From the NCBI RefSeq assembly GCF_018531125.1, contig NZ_JAHDSY010000015.1: a stretch of 22,072 nucleotides of DNA; one strand, given 5' to 3'. The stretch is from Canibacter zhuwentaonis. GTDB lineage: Bacteria; Actinomycetota; Actinomycetes; Actinomycetales; Microbacteriaceae. Shown here in pieces: positions 14,442 to 22,072 of the stretch (its first letter is position 1; the number at the start of each line of letters is the position of its first letter). The notes below the pieces were generated by a model, which saw nothing but the letters and a program-made list of their open reading frames with translations, did no database searches and was not told the DNA's origin. The translations under genes were made by a program, and so were the position numbers.

Positions 14442-15400
14442 TAGTTAGCTCCAATTTTTATGTTGTGGCGATTTATGCTCCAGCGAGCAATCGCGTTAAC
14501 CAAAAAAGTAACAATAAACAGGATTAAACCGGTGGCGATTAAAACATTAATATTCGCGCCGTACGCCTCCGGGAAGCCGAGGGTGATATTGGCGGCAATT
14601 GTGCCCGGGTTATCTGAGCTGAGCAGTTTCAGATTAATTGCACCGGTCGCGGAAAGTACCATCGCAACCGCTGTTGCTTCACCGAGCGCGCGCCCGAGTC
14701 CGAGCATCGCGCCTGAAATAATACCGGTGCGCCCCAAAGGTAGCACTGCGGTGCGGATCACCTCCCAGCGAGTTGCGCCGAGCGCGAGCGCAGCTTCCTC
14801 GTTAAGGCGCGGAGTTTGCAAAAAAACTTCGCGACAAATTGCGGTCATAATGGGCAGAATCATAACCGCTAAAACAATTGCAGCGGTCAAAATTGTGCGC
14901 CCCGTGCCGCTCACCGGTCCGCTAAAAAACAGCGATAGCAGGGGCAAGTCTCCTGCTGCCAGGTGTGTTTTTTCATACAACGGTTGGACAGCCGGTGCGA
15001 GCACTCCAATGCCCCAGAGCCCGAACACCACGCTTGGCACGGCAGCTAGCAGATCCACAACATAGCCGAGCAGGCTCGCCAACCGGCGAGGCGCGTAGTG
15101 TGAAATAAACAGCGCAATGCCGATCGCAAGCGGCAGTGATATTGCAAGCGCAAGTCCTGAAGACCAGACAGTGCCAAAAATAAGCGGCGTAACGTAGCTC
15201 AGAAAATCGCTTTTTAAGATTGAGGCGTTGCTCTTATCAGCAAAAAAAGCGGGGAGGCTTTTGAAGACTAAAAATATTGCAATAGTGATAAGCGTGGTCA
15301 CTATCATTGCGGACGCAAAAACCGCGCTACCGCTAAAAACTCTATCGCCGAGCCCGAGTTTACTGCTTGGCGATGATATACCTTTAGTGTTTTTCAACAC
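14441..15400 (-). CDS. pstC: Phosphate ABC transporter permease PstC
   Basis: Integral membrane permease, 319 aa, with about six membrane segments. Recognisable parts are FGTVWSSGLALAISLPLAIGIALFIS, AVPSVVFGLWGIGVLAP, and the coupling loop EEAALALGATRWEVIRTAVLPLGRTGI followed by GRALGEATAVAMVL. The start is GTG at 15400, with AGGAG nine nt upstream; it overlaps the pstS 3' end by 17 bp in another frame. Order and overlaps fit a single pstSCAB transcript. Confidence 0.94.
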   Translation of the reverse strand: MLKNTKGISSPSSKLGLGDRVFSGSAVFASAMIVTTLITIAIFLVFKSLPAFFADKSNASILKSDFLSYVTPLIFGTVWSSGLALAISLPLAIGIALFISHYAPRRLASLLGYVVDLLAAVPSVVFGLWGIGVLAPAVQPLYEKTHLAAGDLPLLSLFFSGPVSGTGRTILTAAIVLAVMILPIMTAICREVFLQTPRLNEEAALALGATRWEVIRTAVLPLGRTGIISGAMLGLGRALGEATAVAMVLSATGAINLKLLSSDNPGTIAANITLGFPEAYGANINVLIATGLILFIVTFLVNAIARWSINRHNIKIGAN

Positions 15401-16475
15401 CGCGTATTTCTCCTATAATCGCTCGTATTTTTTGTTTCGTGGAAGCCGTGAGCGGTGCGCTGCCCGTGTGCTTTGCCGCCTGCTGTTGGGCTTCATCACT
15501 TAAAATATGGTTTAGATATTCGCGAGTTAGTCTCGCTTGTTGCGGATCATTGTATATCTGGCACGCGGCAAGATAGCTCACGAGCACAATCGGATAGGTA
15601 TTAGCTCCCGCCTGCGCGTGTTGCAATTGCAATACGTAGTCAAGCGAGCCGCGCGAGGGTTCTGGCTTTGCGTTATCGAGGGTTGCCGCCGCTGCTTCCG
15701 GAGAGATTGGCGTGTACACATCGCCGGTTTTAATTGCCACGGTTCCTAGCTCTTTTGTGCGCGAGGCATCCGCGTATCCAATTGTGCCGTTTCCGTGTTG
15801 GATAGCTGCGACTACGCCGGATGTGCCCTGCGCGCCCTCGCCGCCGTAACTACGTTCCCACTCTTCAATCACACCGGCACCCCAGATTTCGGGTGCGGCA
15901 GCGTTTAAATACTGAGTAAAGTTTCCGGTTGTGCCTGATTTATCGGAACGATGCACGGGCTTAATGGTCGTATCCGGTAGTTGAACGTCTGGATTTTGCG
16001 AGGTTATTTGTGGATCCCTCCAGCTGGTGATCGCACCGGTGAAGATGCCTGCTATGGTTGCCGCATCCATATTGAGACTGCGCACGCCCGGAATATTAAA
16101 CGCCACCGCGATCGCAGAGACATATGCCGGAAACTCTATAATCTGAGATTCTTTGGTGCAGCTGGCAAATTTTTTAGTTGCAAGCTCTTTTGGTTTGAAT
16201 GCGCGATCCGTGCCGGCAAAGGCGCTGGCGCCGTTAATAAAAGCTTCGCGCCCGGTACCAGATCCTGCTGGATCGTAGTTTACTGTGACGTGCGGGTTTG
16301 CGGTCTGGAATCCCACAATCCACACTTCCTGTGCAGCTCCTTGCGAAGACGCGCCAACGCCTGTGAGTTCACCGTAGAGTGAAGCTGAAGCGGTGGTGTC
16401 CGGAGCGGTGCAACCGCTCAATAGACCGAGAGTCGTTAAAATCGCAAGAACCTTTATGCTACGCAAGGGGTTCAT
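15384..16475 (-). CDS. pstS: Phosphate-binding lipoprotein PstS
   Basis: Membrane-tethered phosphate receptor that delivers Pi to PstCA. The 363-aa precursor has a lipobox LLSGC with C22 as lipidation site. Phosphate-contacting motifs of the family are present: GVGASSQG early (usually G-A-G-A-S/T), GSGTGREAF, a GTDRAF segment (usually G-S-D), and HRSDKSGTTGNFTQYL in the middle. ATG at 16475 has a GGAG ribosome site five nt upstream. It is the first gene of the operon, so its 239-bp upstream region should carry the Pi-responsive promoter. Two kinds of direct repeat are found there. Confidence 0.95.
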   Translation of the reverse strand: MNPLRSIKVLAILTTLGLLSGCTAPDTTASASLYGELTGVGASSQGAAQEVWIVGFQTANPHVTVNYDPAGSGTGREAFINGASAFAGTDRAFKPKELATKKFASCTKESQIIEFPAYVSAIAVAFNIPGVRSLNMDAATIAGIFTGAITSWRDPQITSQNPDVQLPDTTIKPVHRSDKSGTTGNFTQYLNAAAPEIWGAGVIEEWERSYGGEGAQGTSGVVAAIQHGNGTIGYADASRTKELGTVAIKTGDVYTPISPEAAAATLDNAKPEPSRGSLDYVLQLQHAQAGANTYPIVLVSYLAACQIYNDPQQARLTREYLNHILSDEAQQQAAKHTGSAPLTASTKQKIRAIIGEIRGVEKH

Positions 16476-16502
16476 TAAACTCCGTTCTGTGTAGGTAATG
16501 TA

Positions 16503-16573
16503 GCATCTATTACAAGTTAATCATACTATAACATCGCAGGTCAGTTATACCGTGGCATTTAACACAGGTTAAT
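16503..16573 (-). repeat. Two 19-bp direct repeats upstream of pstS
   Basis: GCATCTATTACAAGTTAAT (16503-16521) and GCATTTAACACAGGTTAAT (16555-16573) match at 15 of 19 positions and lie 52 bp apart, about five helical turns. The distal copy contains a TTAAC-N4-GTTAA palindrome. The proximal copy overlaps a possible -10 box (TATGAT on the minus strand, 16525-16520), so a bound protein would touch RNA polymerase. A role in phosphate control (a PhoP/RegX3-type site) is a guess from position only. Confidence 0.55.
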
Positions 16574-16630
16574 TGTGCTACAGATAGGAAAACGTGGTGG
16601 GGTGTTGCCGCGTGTTTTATGCCCTGGTTT

Positions 16631-16657
16631 ATGTGCTTAAATGTGCTCCAATGTAGG
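16631..16657 (-). repeat. Three 10-bp-phased direct repeats upstream of pstS
   Basis: ATGTGCT at 16631, ATGTGCT at 16641 and ATGTAGG at 16651 begin exactly 10 bp apart, which puts them on one face of the helix. On the pstS strand the unit reads AGCACAT. They lie about 155-180 bp upstream of the pstS start. Such phased repeats are typical of response-regulator sites, but no known motif is matched. Confidence 0.4.
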
Positions 16658-16714
16658 GTATATAAGCTCAGCGTTAAGGCGCGGTTTGTAAGCTTTGGAC
16701 TGTCCCGCAGCAAT

Positions 16715-17668
16715 TTAGGGATAGTTAAAATTTGTTTCAACTGTAACAATTTCGGGTGTTTTGCTCTTAGTGATGTGAAACACAATAAATCCGGCGGGCG
16801 GCAGGTGTTTAACGGCGTATAAAAGCTCACCATCCGGAGTAGCGTTGCAGCCGAGCGCTATTTCGCGCGCAATATCCGGCAATACTGGGCGGTGCGAGCA
16901 GATTACGGTGTTCTTGCCAGATGCGAGCGCGGCAGTAACACACTCGCGCAACCTAGCACTGTCTCCAAGATTCCACACATCCTGGCTGATTGCGTCCGTT
17001 ATTGTTGGCGTAACGCCCAACTTGTGAGCCAGTGCGCTAACGGTGTTGCGACAGCGCTTAGCCGATGAGGTCACAATTCGCCGCAGTCTGTAAGCGGCAA
17101 GCTGCGGAGCGAGAGCTTGTGTTTGAGCAAGACCGGCATAGCTCAGCGGTCTTTTATGATCCACTTGATATTCGCCGCCGCGTTTTTCAGCCTGTGCGTG
17201 CCGCAGCAGTACCAGTGTAAAAGTATCGCCGCTATTATTCTCAAAGGTTTCAAGAAAGCGTTGCAGTATTTTTTTATCGCGCTCATAGCTTAGTCTTGCG
17301 ACGGCAGCTGCCGCTGATAACCATCTGAGCGTTGTTACCTCGCTGTTTGGCTTAAAACTGTGCTTTGCTTGCATTTTTGCGGTTACTTTTGCCGCCCAAT
17401 AGTGCACCTCTTTACACTGCCCAGATTTCAGAGCGTACTCGAGCATCCCGATCTTTGTACCGAGAGTTATGGCATACCCGGTTTCCTCGAGAGTTTCGCG
17501 CACAGCAGCCTGCGCGAGCGTTTCGCCGCGATCGAGTTTACCCTTTGGAAAACTCCAATCAGCGTATTTTTTACGCTTTATGAGCAGCACCTGCAGCTCA
17601 CGCTTGTTATGAGCCGTTGTGTGCAGCCGCCAACACAGGGTGCCTGCGGCGTAGACTCGTGCTCTCAC
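16715..17668 (-). CDS. mutT1: MutT1-like protein: Nudix hydrolase fused to histidine phosphatase
   Basis: Two-domain cytoplasmic enzyme of 317 aa. Residues about 1-140 are a Nudix domain with a complete Nudix box (G43-x5-E49-x7-R57-E58-x2-E61-E62-x-G64). Residues about 148-317 form a SixA-like histidine phosphatase with the catalytic R155-H156 in LLRHAQAE and a second histidine H258 in VICSHRP. This fusion is the architecture of mycobacterial MutT1, which degrades 8-oxo-GTP/8-oxo-dGTP and diadenosine polyphosphates. The GTG start overlaps the ppk stop by 4 nt (GTGA), so it is co-translated with polyphosphate kinase, the same association seen in mycobacteria. Substrate is inferred from the family. 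Confidence 0.9.
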   Translation of the reverse strand: MRARVYAAGTLCWRLHTTAHNKRELQVLLIKRKKYADWSFPKGKLDRGETLAQAAVRETLEETGYAITLGTKIGMLEYALKSGQCKEVHYWAAKVTAKMQAKHSFKPNSEVTTLRWLSAAAAVARLSYERDKKILQRFLETFENNSGDTFTLVLLRHAQAEKRGGEYQVDHKRPLSYAGLAQTQALAPQLAAYRLRRIVTSSAKRCRNTVSALAHKLGVTPTITDAISQDVWNLGDSARLRECVTAALASGKNTVICSHRPVLPDIAREIALGCNATPDGELLYAVKHLPPAGFIVFHITKSKTPEIVTVETNFNYP

Positions 17669-19845
17669 AGGCTTCTCCTTTTGCGCGCCGCGATTCGATC
17701 CTGCATTAGCAGCTCTTGTAACCGGGGCAGTTTTTCACCGTTTTTATCGCTTGCAACGCGCGCCCAGCTGTTATCTACCTGCAGCTCCCACAGATCCACC
17801 TCAGAATTAAAAGCGATCTCAAACAGTTTTGCAAGTCGCTGTTTCTGCTCTGATGACTCGATGCGCACCAAAACTTCAACTCGGCGGCTGAGGTTGCGGT
17901 GCATTAAATCAGCGCTGCCAATATATATTTCACAGTCAGCATCAGGGCCAAACATAAAAATGCGCGAGTGCTCCAGATACCTGCCAAGCACGCTGTGCAC
18001 ACGGATATTCTCGCTTAAACCGGGCACTCCGGCACGCACCGAGCAAATTCCACGCACCAGAATATTGATTTGCACACCGGCAGAGCTGGCCTCGTATAGC
18101 GCCTCAATAATATCTTCGTCGACCATCGAATTACATTTAATTTGCACTCGTGCGGCTTTGCCATCTTTCGCACGCGCGGTTTGCGCCGCGATCCGCTCGA
18201 GCAGTCCCTTGCGCAATTGCAGCGGCGCTACCAGCAGGCGATCATACTTTGTTTCGATCGCATAACCGGAGAGCATGTTAAACAGTTTTGTGACATCGCG
18301 ACCAACCTCGCCAGACGAAGTGAACAGCCCCAAATCTTCGTAGATGCGGCTCGTTTTGGGGTTGTAGTTGCCGGTGCCGATATGGCAGTAGTGCGCCAGC
18401 CCGTGGCTTTCTTCGCGGATCACATGCACCAGCTTGCAGTGCGTTTTAAGCCCTACCAGCCCGTAAACAACGTGTACACCCGCCTGCTCGAGCTTGCGCG
18501 CCCAGTTGATATTTGCCGCTTCGTCAAAGCGCGCTTTAATCTCAACGAGCGCGAGCACCTGTTTGCCGGCCTCGGCGGCGCGGATCAGTGCCGCCACAAT
18601 AGGGCTGTCGCCTGATGTGCGATACAGTGTCTGCTTGATCGCAACAACGTTAGGATCCTGGCTTGCCTGCTCAATAAAGCTCTGCACTGTTGTCGCAAAC
18701 GACTCGTAGGGGTGGTGCACAAGCTGGTCATTGCGCGCAATGGCGGCGAATATGTCAACCTTCTCGCTGGTTTTGCCGGTGGCAAAATCTGCTGGAGTCA
18801 CTGGCACGTGCGGCCTGAACTTCAGATCTGAGCGCGCCAGGGAAACCAACGATGAGAGCCCGTGCAGATCCAGCGGGGAGGGCAGCGTGAACACCTGATT
18901 TTCGGCGATGTCAAGCTCTGAGACGAGCAGTTTTATTGTGCGCGCGTCCATATCATCTGAGATTTCAAGGCGGATCGGCGGGCCAAAGCGCCTGCGCAGC
19001 AGCTCTTTTTCAAGCGCCTGAATGAGATCTTCTGTTTCGTCTTCTTCAATCACCATATCTTCGTTGCGAGTGACGCGGAAAACGTGGTGGTCGAGCACCT
19101 CCATACCGGGGAAAAGCTCGTCGAGCTGGTTTGCGATAAGCTCCTCTATTGCGATAAATCTGACGTTGTGAGCGTCTTCTCTTTTATCCACCCTCACAAA
19201 TCGCGGCAGCATTTGCGGCACTTTCAAACGGGCAAACTCTGTTTTTTGCGTTTGGGGGTTTTTAACCCTTATCGACAGGTTCAGAGTGCGCCCCGAGATA
19301 TACGGGAACGGGTGTGCCGGATCCACCGCCAAAGGCATTAAAACGGGGTAGATGTGCGCTGCATAAAACTCTTTGAGAATTTTTTTGTCGGCTTTATCGA
19401 GCTCTTGCCAGCGCACAATTTTAATGCCGGCGGCGGCGAGCGCCGGTTTAATTTGTGTGCTGAAACAGCGGGCGTGGCGTTCTTGTAGCGCGTATGCTCT
19501 GGTTATTATCTGTTCAAACACGCGATCGGGCGCAACACCAATGTTGTTTGGCACGGCAAGCTTGGTTAGGATGCGGCGCTTTAGACCTGCCACGCGCACC
19601 ATAAAAAATTCGTCAAGGTTGTTCGCGAAAATTGCGAGGTAGTTGGCGCGTTCTAGTAGGGGAGTGGCGGCGTCCTCTGCCATTTCGAGTACCCGCTGGT
19701 TGAATGCGAGCCAGCTGAGCTCGCGGTCAATATAGCGGGCAGTGTCATCGGTGCTGTTGTGCACGCTTACCACTGCTGCGGCAGGATTTGCCTGCTCTGC
19801 CTGCTGAGAATTAGCCTCGCGGTGGTTTTTGTTGTGTTGCGCCAT
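17665..19845 (-). CDS. ppk: Polyphosphate kinase 1
   Basis: Reversibly transfers the terminal phosphate of ATP to inorganic polyphosphate. The 726-aa protein has all four PPK1 parts: the N-terminal helical domain (RELSWLAFNQRVLEMA, about 41-56), the head domain, and two PLD-like catalytic domains. The autophosphorylated histidine is H469 in GLKTHCKLV; the second catalytic histidine is H626 in GRYLEHSRIF; HIGTGNYNPKTSR (488-500) is the conserved stretch between. The first 35 residues are low-complexity and variable. The ATG at 19845 lacks a clear ribosome site; GATTAT six nt upstream hints at leaderless initiation. It heads a two-gene operon with mutT1, next to pst but with its own promoter, divergent from the small membrane peptide gene. 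Confidence 0.95.
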   Translation of the reverse strand: MAQHNKNHREANSQQAEQANPAAAVVSVHNSTDDTARYIDRELSWLAFNQRVLEMAEDAATPLLERANYLAIFANNLDEFFMVRVAGLKRRILTKLAVPNNIGVAPDRVFEQIITRAYALQERHARCFSTQIKPALAAAGIKIVRWQELDKADKKILKEFYAAHIYPVLMPLAVDPAHPFPYISGRTLNLSIRVKNPQTQKTEFARLKVPQMLPRFVRVDKREDAHNVRFIAIEELIANQLDELFPGMEVLDHHVFRVTRNEDMVIEEDETEDLIQALEKELLRRRFGPPIRLEISDDMDARTIKLLVSELDIAENQVFTLPSPLDLHGLSSLVSLARSDLKFRPHVPVTPADFATGKTSEKVDIFAAIARNDQLVHHPYESFATTVQSFIEQASQDPNVVAIKQTLYRTSGDSPIVAALIRAAEAGKQVLALVEIKARFDEAANINWARKLEQAGVHVVYGLVGLKTHCKLVHVIREESHGLAHYCHIGTGNYNPKTSRIYEDLGLFTSSGEVGRDVTKLFNMLSGYAIETKYDRLLVAPLQLRKGLLERIAAQTARAKDGKAARVQIKCNSMVDEDIIEALYEASSAGVQINILVRGICSVRAGVPGLSENIRVHSVLGRYLEHSRIFMFGPDADCEIYIGSADLMHRNLSRRVEVLVRIESSEQKQRLAKLFEIAFNSEVDLWELQVDNSWARVASDKNGEKLPRLQELLMQDRIAARKRRSL

Positions 19846-19953
19846 ATTCTAATAATCTCACGCATTTGCGATGCTGCCAAATTGGGTATTGTGCCAGTGA
19901 AAAAAAAGATATATTGTTTTTAGTAATAAGCACTAATTCCTAGGAGAGGGAAA

Positions 19954-20130
19954 ATGAAAAAACAGCTTGCAACAGGGCTTGCCATCACTGTTGGGGCTGC
20001 GCTTTTGGGCGGAGCTGCTAACTATATTTTCGAAGGTAACGTTCTCAACGCTATTGTCGTTACGATGATAGGGTTTGCGATCGGCTCTGCCGTGCTGGGG
20101 ATCTTATTTTTAAGCGGACGCAAAAGGTGA
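19954..20130 (+). CDS. Small two-helix membrane peptide, 58 aa, unknown function
   Basis: An intact 58-codon frame starting MKKQLATGLAITVGAALLGG and ending LFLSGRKR. The ribosome site is strong (AGGAGAGGG, 19942-19950, three nt from the ATG). Two hydrophobic segments (about residues 7-24 and 31-54) flank a short polar loop (NYIFEGN), and basic residues sit at both ends, so both termini are probably cytoplasmic. A possible promoter is TTGTGC-N15-TATATT at 19889-19915. It lies 27 bp before the decayed ABC ATPase gene on the same strand and was probably its operon partner, perhaps an accessory or immunity-like peptide. I recognise no family. Confidence 0.6.
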   Translation: MKKQLATGLAITVGAALLGGAANYIFEGNVLNAIVVTMIGFAIGSAVLGILFLSGRKR

Positions 20131-20157
20131 CGCTCAAACACGGTATGAGGTGAAGTA

Positions 20158-21058
20158 ATGGCGGTTCTAAAAGTAGATAAAGTAAGTATGAAGTACGGTT
20201 CTAATACCGTGCTTTCTGATATCAGCTTCAGCATCTCCCCGGGTGTGATACTGGGAGTGTTAGGCTCTAACGGGGCTGGTAAATTAACGCTGATGAAACT
20301 TGTTAGCGGGCTTGCTAAGCCCAGCTCTGGTAGCGTTAAAATTTTTGGCGCTAATCCTGATCAGCACGCAAGCAGAACGAAGCTTGGGGTTGTTCCGCAG
20401 CAAACCAATCTGCCTAAAGATTTAACGCCCCCAGAAATGGCTCTTTTTGTAAGTTAGCAGTTTCCCTCTGATGCACAAAAAGCAAAGAGTGAGCGTGAAC
20501 GCTGCCTGGAGCATTTAGCCGAGTTGAGCATAGATACTTTCGCGAGTAAACGCATTCGTGATTTATCGGGCGGGCAGGAGCACAGGGTGAGCGTTGCTTT
20601 AGCGTATTTAGGGAACCCGCAGTTGGTGCTGCTCGATGAGCCAACAACGGGGTTAGACGCTGCAACGCGCAAATTAATGTGGTTCTGAAACAGTCGCAGA
20701 GCGGAGTGGCTACCCTGCTTACCTCACACTATCTTGACGAGGTAGAGCTGTTGGCTGATCAAATACTATTGCTTGACAAGGGCGAAAGCAAAGCGTATAT
20801 GTCAAAAGATGGCTTTTGCGAGTATCAAACTCTACGGTTATAGAGTGCAGGACGAGCTCTCCGGATAAGCTACTGCAGCTTTCAACGGTTACAGGCGGTG
20901 ACCATGGCGAAGATACTGTGAAACTTACCGTTAGTAATATAACCGAATTTTTAAGCGAGCTGGTTAATTCTGGTATTGAATTTACTGATTTTGAAGCACG
21001 AAAAATGTCTTTGGAAGAGGCACTGGAAATTAGAATGGGAGATGAGCGCCGTGTTTAA
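20158..21058 (+). pseudogene. Decayed DrrA-like ABC exporter ATPase
   Basis: Remnant of an ABC-2-type exporter ATPase of about 300 aa. The start is sound (ATG 20158 with GAGGTGA upstream). Lesions, in order: Walker A reads GSNGAGKLT, with L43 (TTA) where Ser/Thr is needed, one transition from TCA; an in-frame TAG at 20455-20457, after which the same frame continues with the signature LSGGQEHR and Walker B LLDEPTTGLD; a frameshift just before the TGA at 20686-20688, after which another frame reads GVATLLTSHYLDEVELLAD; and a second frameshift near 20790-20815, after which the C-terminal DrrA-type domain (VIECRTSSPDKL to EEALEIRMGDER) resumes to the stop at 21058. Every conserved block is present in order, so decay is recent. 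Sequencing errors are possible but would not explain missense and nonsense changes together. Confidence 0.85.
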
Positions 21059-21780
21059 AGCATATTCAGGGCACTTTCGAATTGTATTTTAGAGTCTCTG
21101 CGAGACCCTATGGCGCTAATTGGTAACATCGTTATTCCAATTCTGTGCTTTGCCTTCTTTGTGCTGCCGAATTCTACTATCACAGAAAATGCTGAGCTTT
21201 CAGCTGAAAGCACTCTGCAGCTGGTCGCCATGATTTCAATGTCAACAAGCCTGTTCGGCTTCAGCACCGCTATTGCGCAGGACAAACAAGACGGGTTTGC
21301 AGACTACTTAAAATCCCTGCCGTACGGGTTAAAACCTCGTGTTTACGCACATATTATCGGCGTTACGGTTATCACACTGCTGGGCATTGTTATATTAATT
21401 GCGTGCTCGGTTATAACCACGAGCTTTACAATAGACATTAACCTGCTTTTGCGGCGGTTGGTTTGCTGTTAAGCACTGTGCTGTGGGGGCTGCTGGGCAG
21501 TATTTTAGGAACTCTTTTGACCACAAAATCTGTTGTAGCTATTGCTCAGCTACTGTTTTTAACTCTAGCTTTTGCCGGAGGTATGTTGCTATCTCCCGCA
21601 ATTATGCCGGAGAGGTTAAATGACCTGAGCTTATTGCTGCCTTCACGTGCTACAAGAGATTTAATCTGTGACCTTGGTGTCGGGAATTCGCTGGATAACG
21701 CTACGATAATAGGGCTATTGGTCTGGACAGGAGTGTTCGCCATTGCAAATTTCGCGGCTGCAAAAATTAGCAAAAAGTAG
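21042..21780 (+). pseudogene. Decayed ABC-2-type exporter permease (DrrB-like)
   Basis: Restored length is about 246 aa, the normal size for a DrrB-like permease partner of the ATPase just upstream, whose 3' end it overlaps by 17 bp. The ATG at 21042 reads MSAVFKAYSGHFRIV and then meets TAG at 21090. A one-base shift near 21085 resumes as ILESLRDPMALIGNIVIP. A second shift at the T4 tract 21447-21450 (one T missing from an expected CTTTTTGCG) ends that frame at 21472, while the restored frame reads FAAVGLLLSTVLWGLLGS to the TAG at 21778-21780. Several hydrophobic membrane segments remain. No single product can be full length. Confidence 0.8.
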
Positions 21781-21781
21781 T

Positions 21782-22041
21782 TTAGTTTGCGCGCTTTGCG
21801 CTATAAACCACCAGATCGCGCACAGTGCCGCGCTGCAGCTCGGTTTCGTGAATTGTGGATTCGGGTGTAAACCCTGCCTTTTCAGCGACCCTAATTGACC
21901 CGATGTTTTCGGGATATACTTTAATCTGCAACTCTGAAACACCGTCTTCCCTGGATAGTGGGTTCCTTTTCTTTTTAACAACTGCAGCGCAATTTTGCTT
22001 GATTTGGAAACGAGAACTCCCAGTGCAGGTTTAAGCGCCAT
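21782..22041 (-). pseudogene. Truncated, frameshifted GNAT acetyltransferase remnant
   Basis: Read on the minus strand toward the TAA at 21784-21782, the frame encodes GVSELQIKVYPENIGSIRVAEKAGF, the acetyl-CoA-binding end of a RimJ/RimL-like N-acetyltransferase, followed by a normal C-terminus (TVRDLVVYSAKRAN). About 100 residues of the catalytic domain expected before it are missing. An ATG at 22041 has a good ribosome site (GGGAGGA, 22053-22047) but opens a different frame, so a frameshift lies between, probably in the A-rich run near 21965-21975. It converges on the permease pseudogene with 1 bp between the stops. Confidence 0.65.
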
Positions 22042-22072
22042 TTCATTCCTCCCGGTCTACAATTCTACCCTT

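Noticed and set aside
17360..18265. 301-codon plus-strand open frame opposite ppk and mutT1
   Set aside because: It is an antisense shadow of strongly conserved genes, extremely rich in Ser/Arg/Cys, with no ribosome site or known domain.
19954..20020. Double-glycine bacteriocin leader (LLGG at residues 17-20 of the small peptide)
   Set aside because: The preceding residues form a hydrophobic helix, not the polar LSxxEL-type leader. The motif is part of a membrane segment.
1..22072. CRISPR arrays, tRNA or rRNA genes, insertion sequences, attachment sites
   Set aside because: I looked for regularly spaced repeats, cloverleaf structures, transposase motifs and flanking inverted repeats and found none.

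Overview
The window looks like chromosomal DNA of an actinobacterium (Actinomycetota) with moderate GC content. The evidence is the gene set: a MutT1-type Nudix/phosphohistidine-phosphatase fusion beside ppk, a SirR/MntR-type DtxR regulator with an SH3-like C-terminus, a PstA with extra N-terminal helices, and the metG-tatD-rsmA order. Several genes also lack a Shine-Dalgarno sequence and instead carry a TANNNT box 6-7 nt before the start codon, the usual leaderless arrangement in this phylum. I cannot name the genus.

Layout, left to right. (1) 24-1724: a secreted protein with internalin-like leucine-rich repeats and three cell-wall-binding (CWB2) repeats, followed by a strong terminator and about 320 bp of apparently non-coding DNA. 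(2) 2145-4506, minus strand: a class III aminotransferase (GabT-like) followed by a Rhizobium-type L-asparaginase II. (3) 4594-8152, plus strand: metG, tatD and rsmA, tightly overlapped. (4) 8049-12375, minus strand: regulator mntR, a tandem DtxR-type operator, then mntABCD for a Mn (or Zn) ABC importer. The end of mntD overlaps the end of rsmA by 104 bp. (5) 12435-12556, plus strand: a near-consensus promoter driving a predicted structured RNA of about 85 nt that ends in its own terminator. I do not recognise its family, and it is the best candidate for something undescribed. (6) 12578-16475, minus strand: pstSCAB, the high-affinity phosphate importer, with direct repeats in its upstream region. 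(7) 16715-19845, minus strand: ppk and mutT1 overlapping by 4 nt. (8) 19954-22041: an intact 58-aa membrane peptide gene followed by decayed genes: a DrrAB-like ABC exporter (missense change in Walker A, nonsense codon, four frameshifts) and a frameshifted GNAT acetyltransferase fragment.

Functional themes: groups 6 and 7 form a phosphate uptake and polyphosphate storage block. Group 4 is a metal homeostasis block with its operator visible in the sequence. The small RNA sits between these two blocks and points toward the 3' end of the pst operon. Group 8 is a small decaying accessory patch at the right edge.
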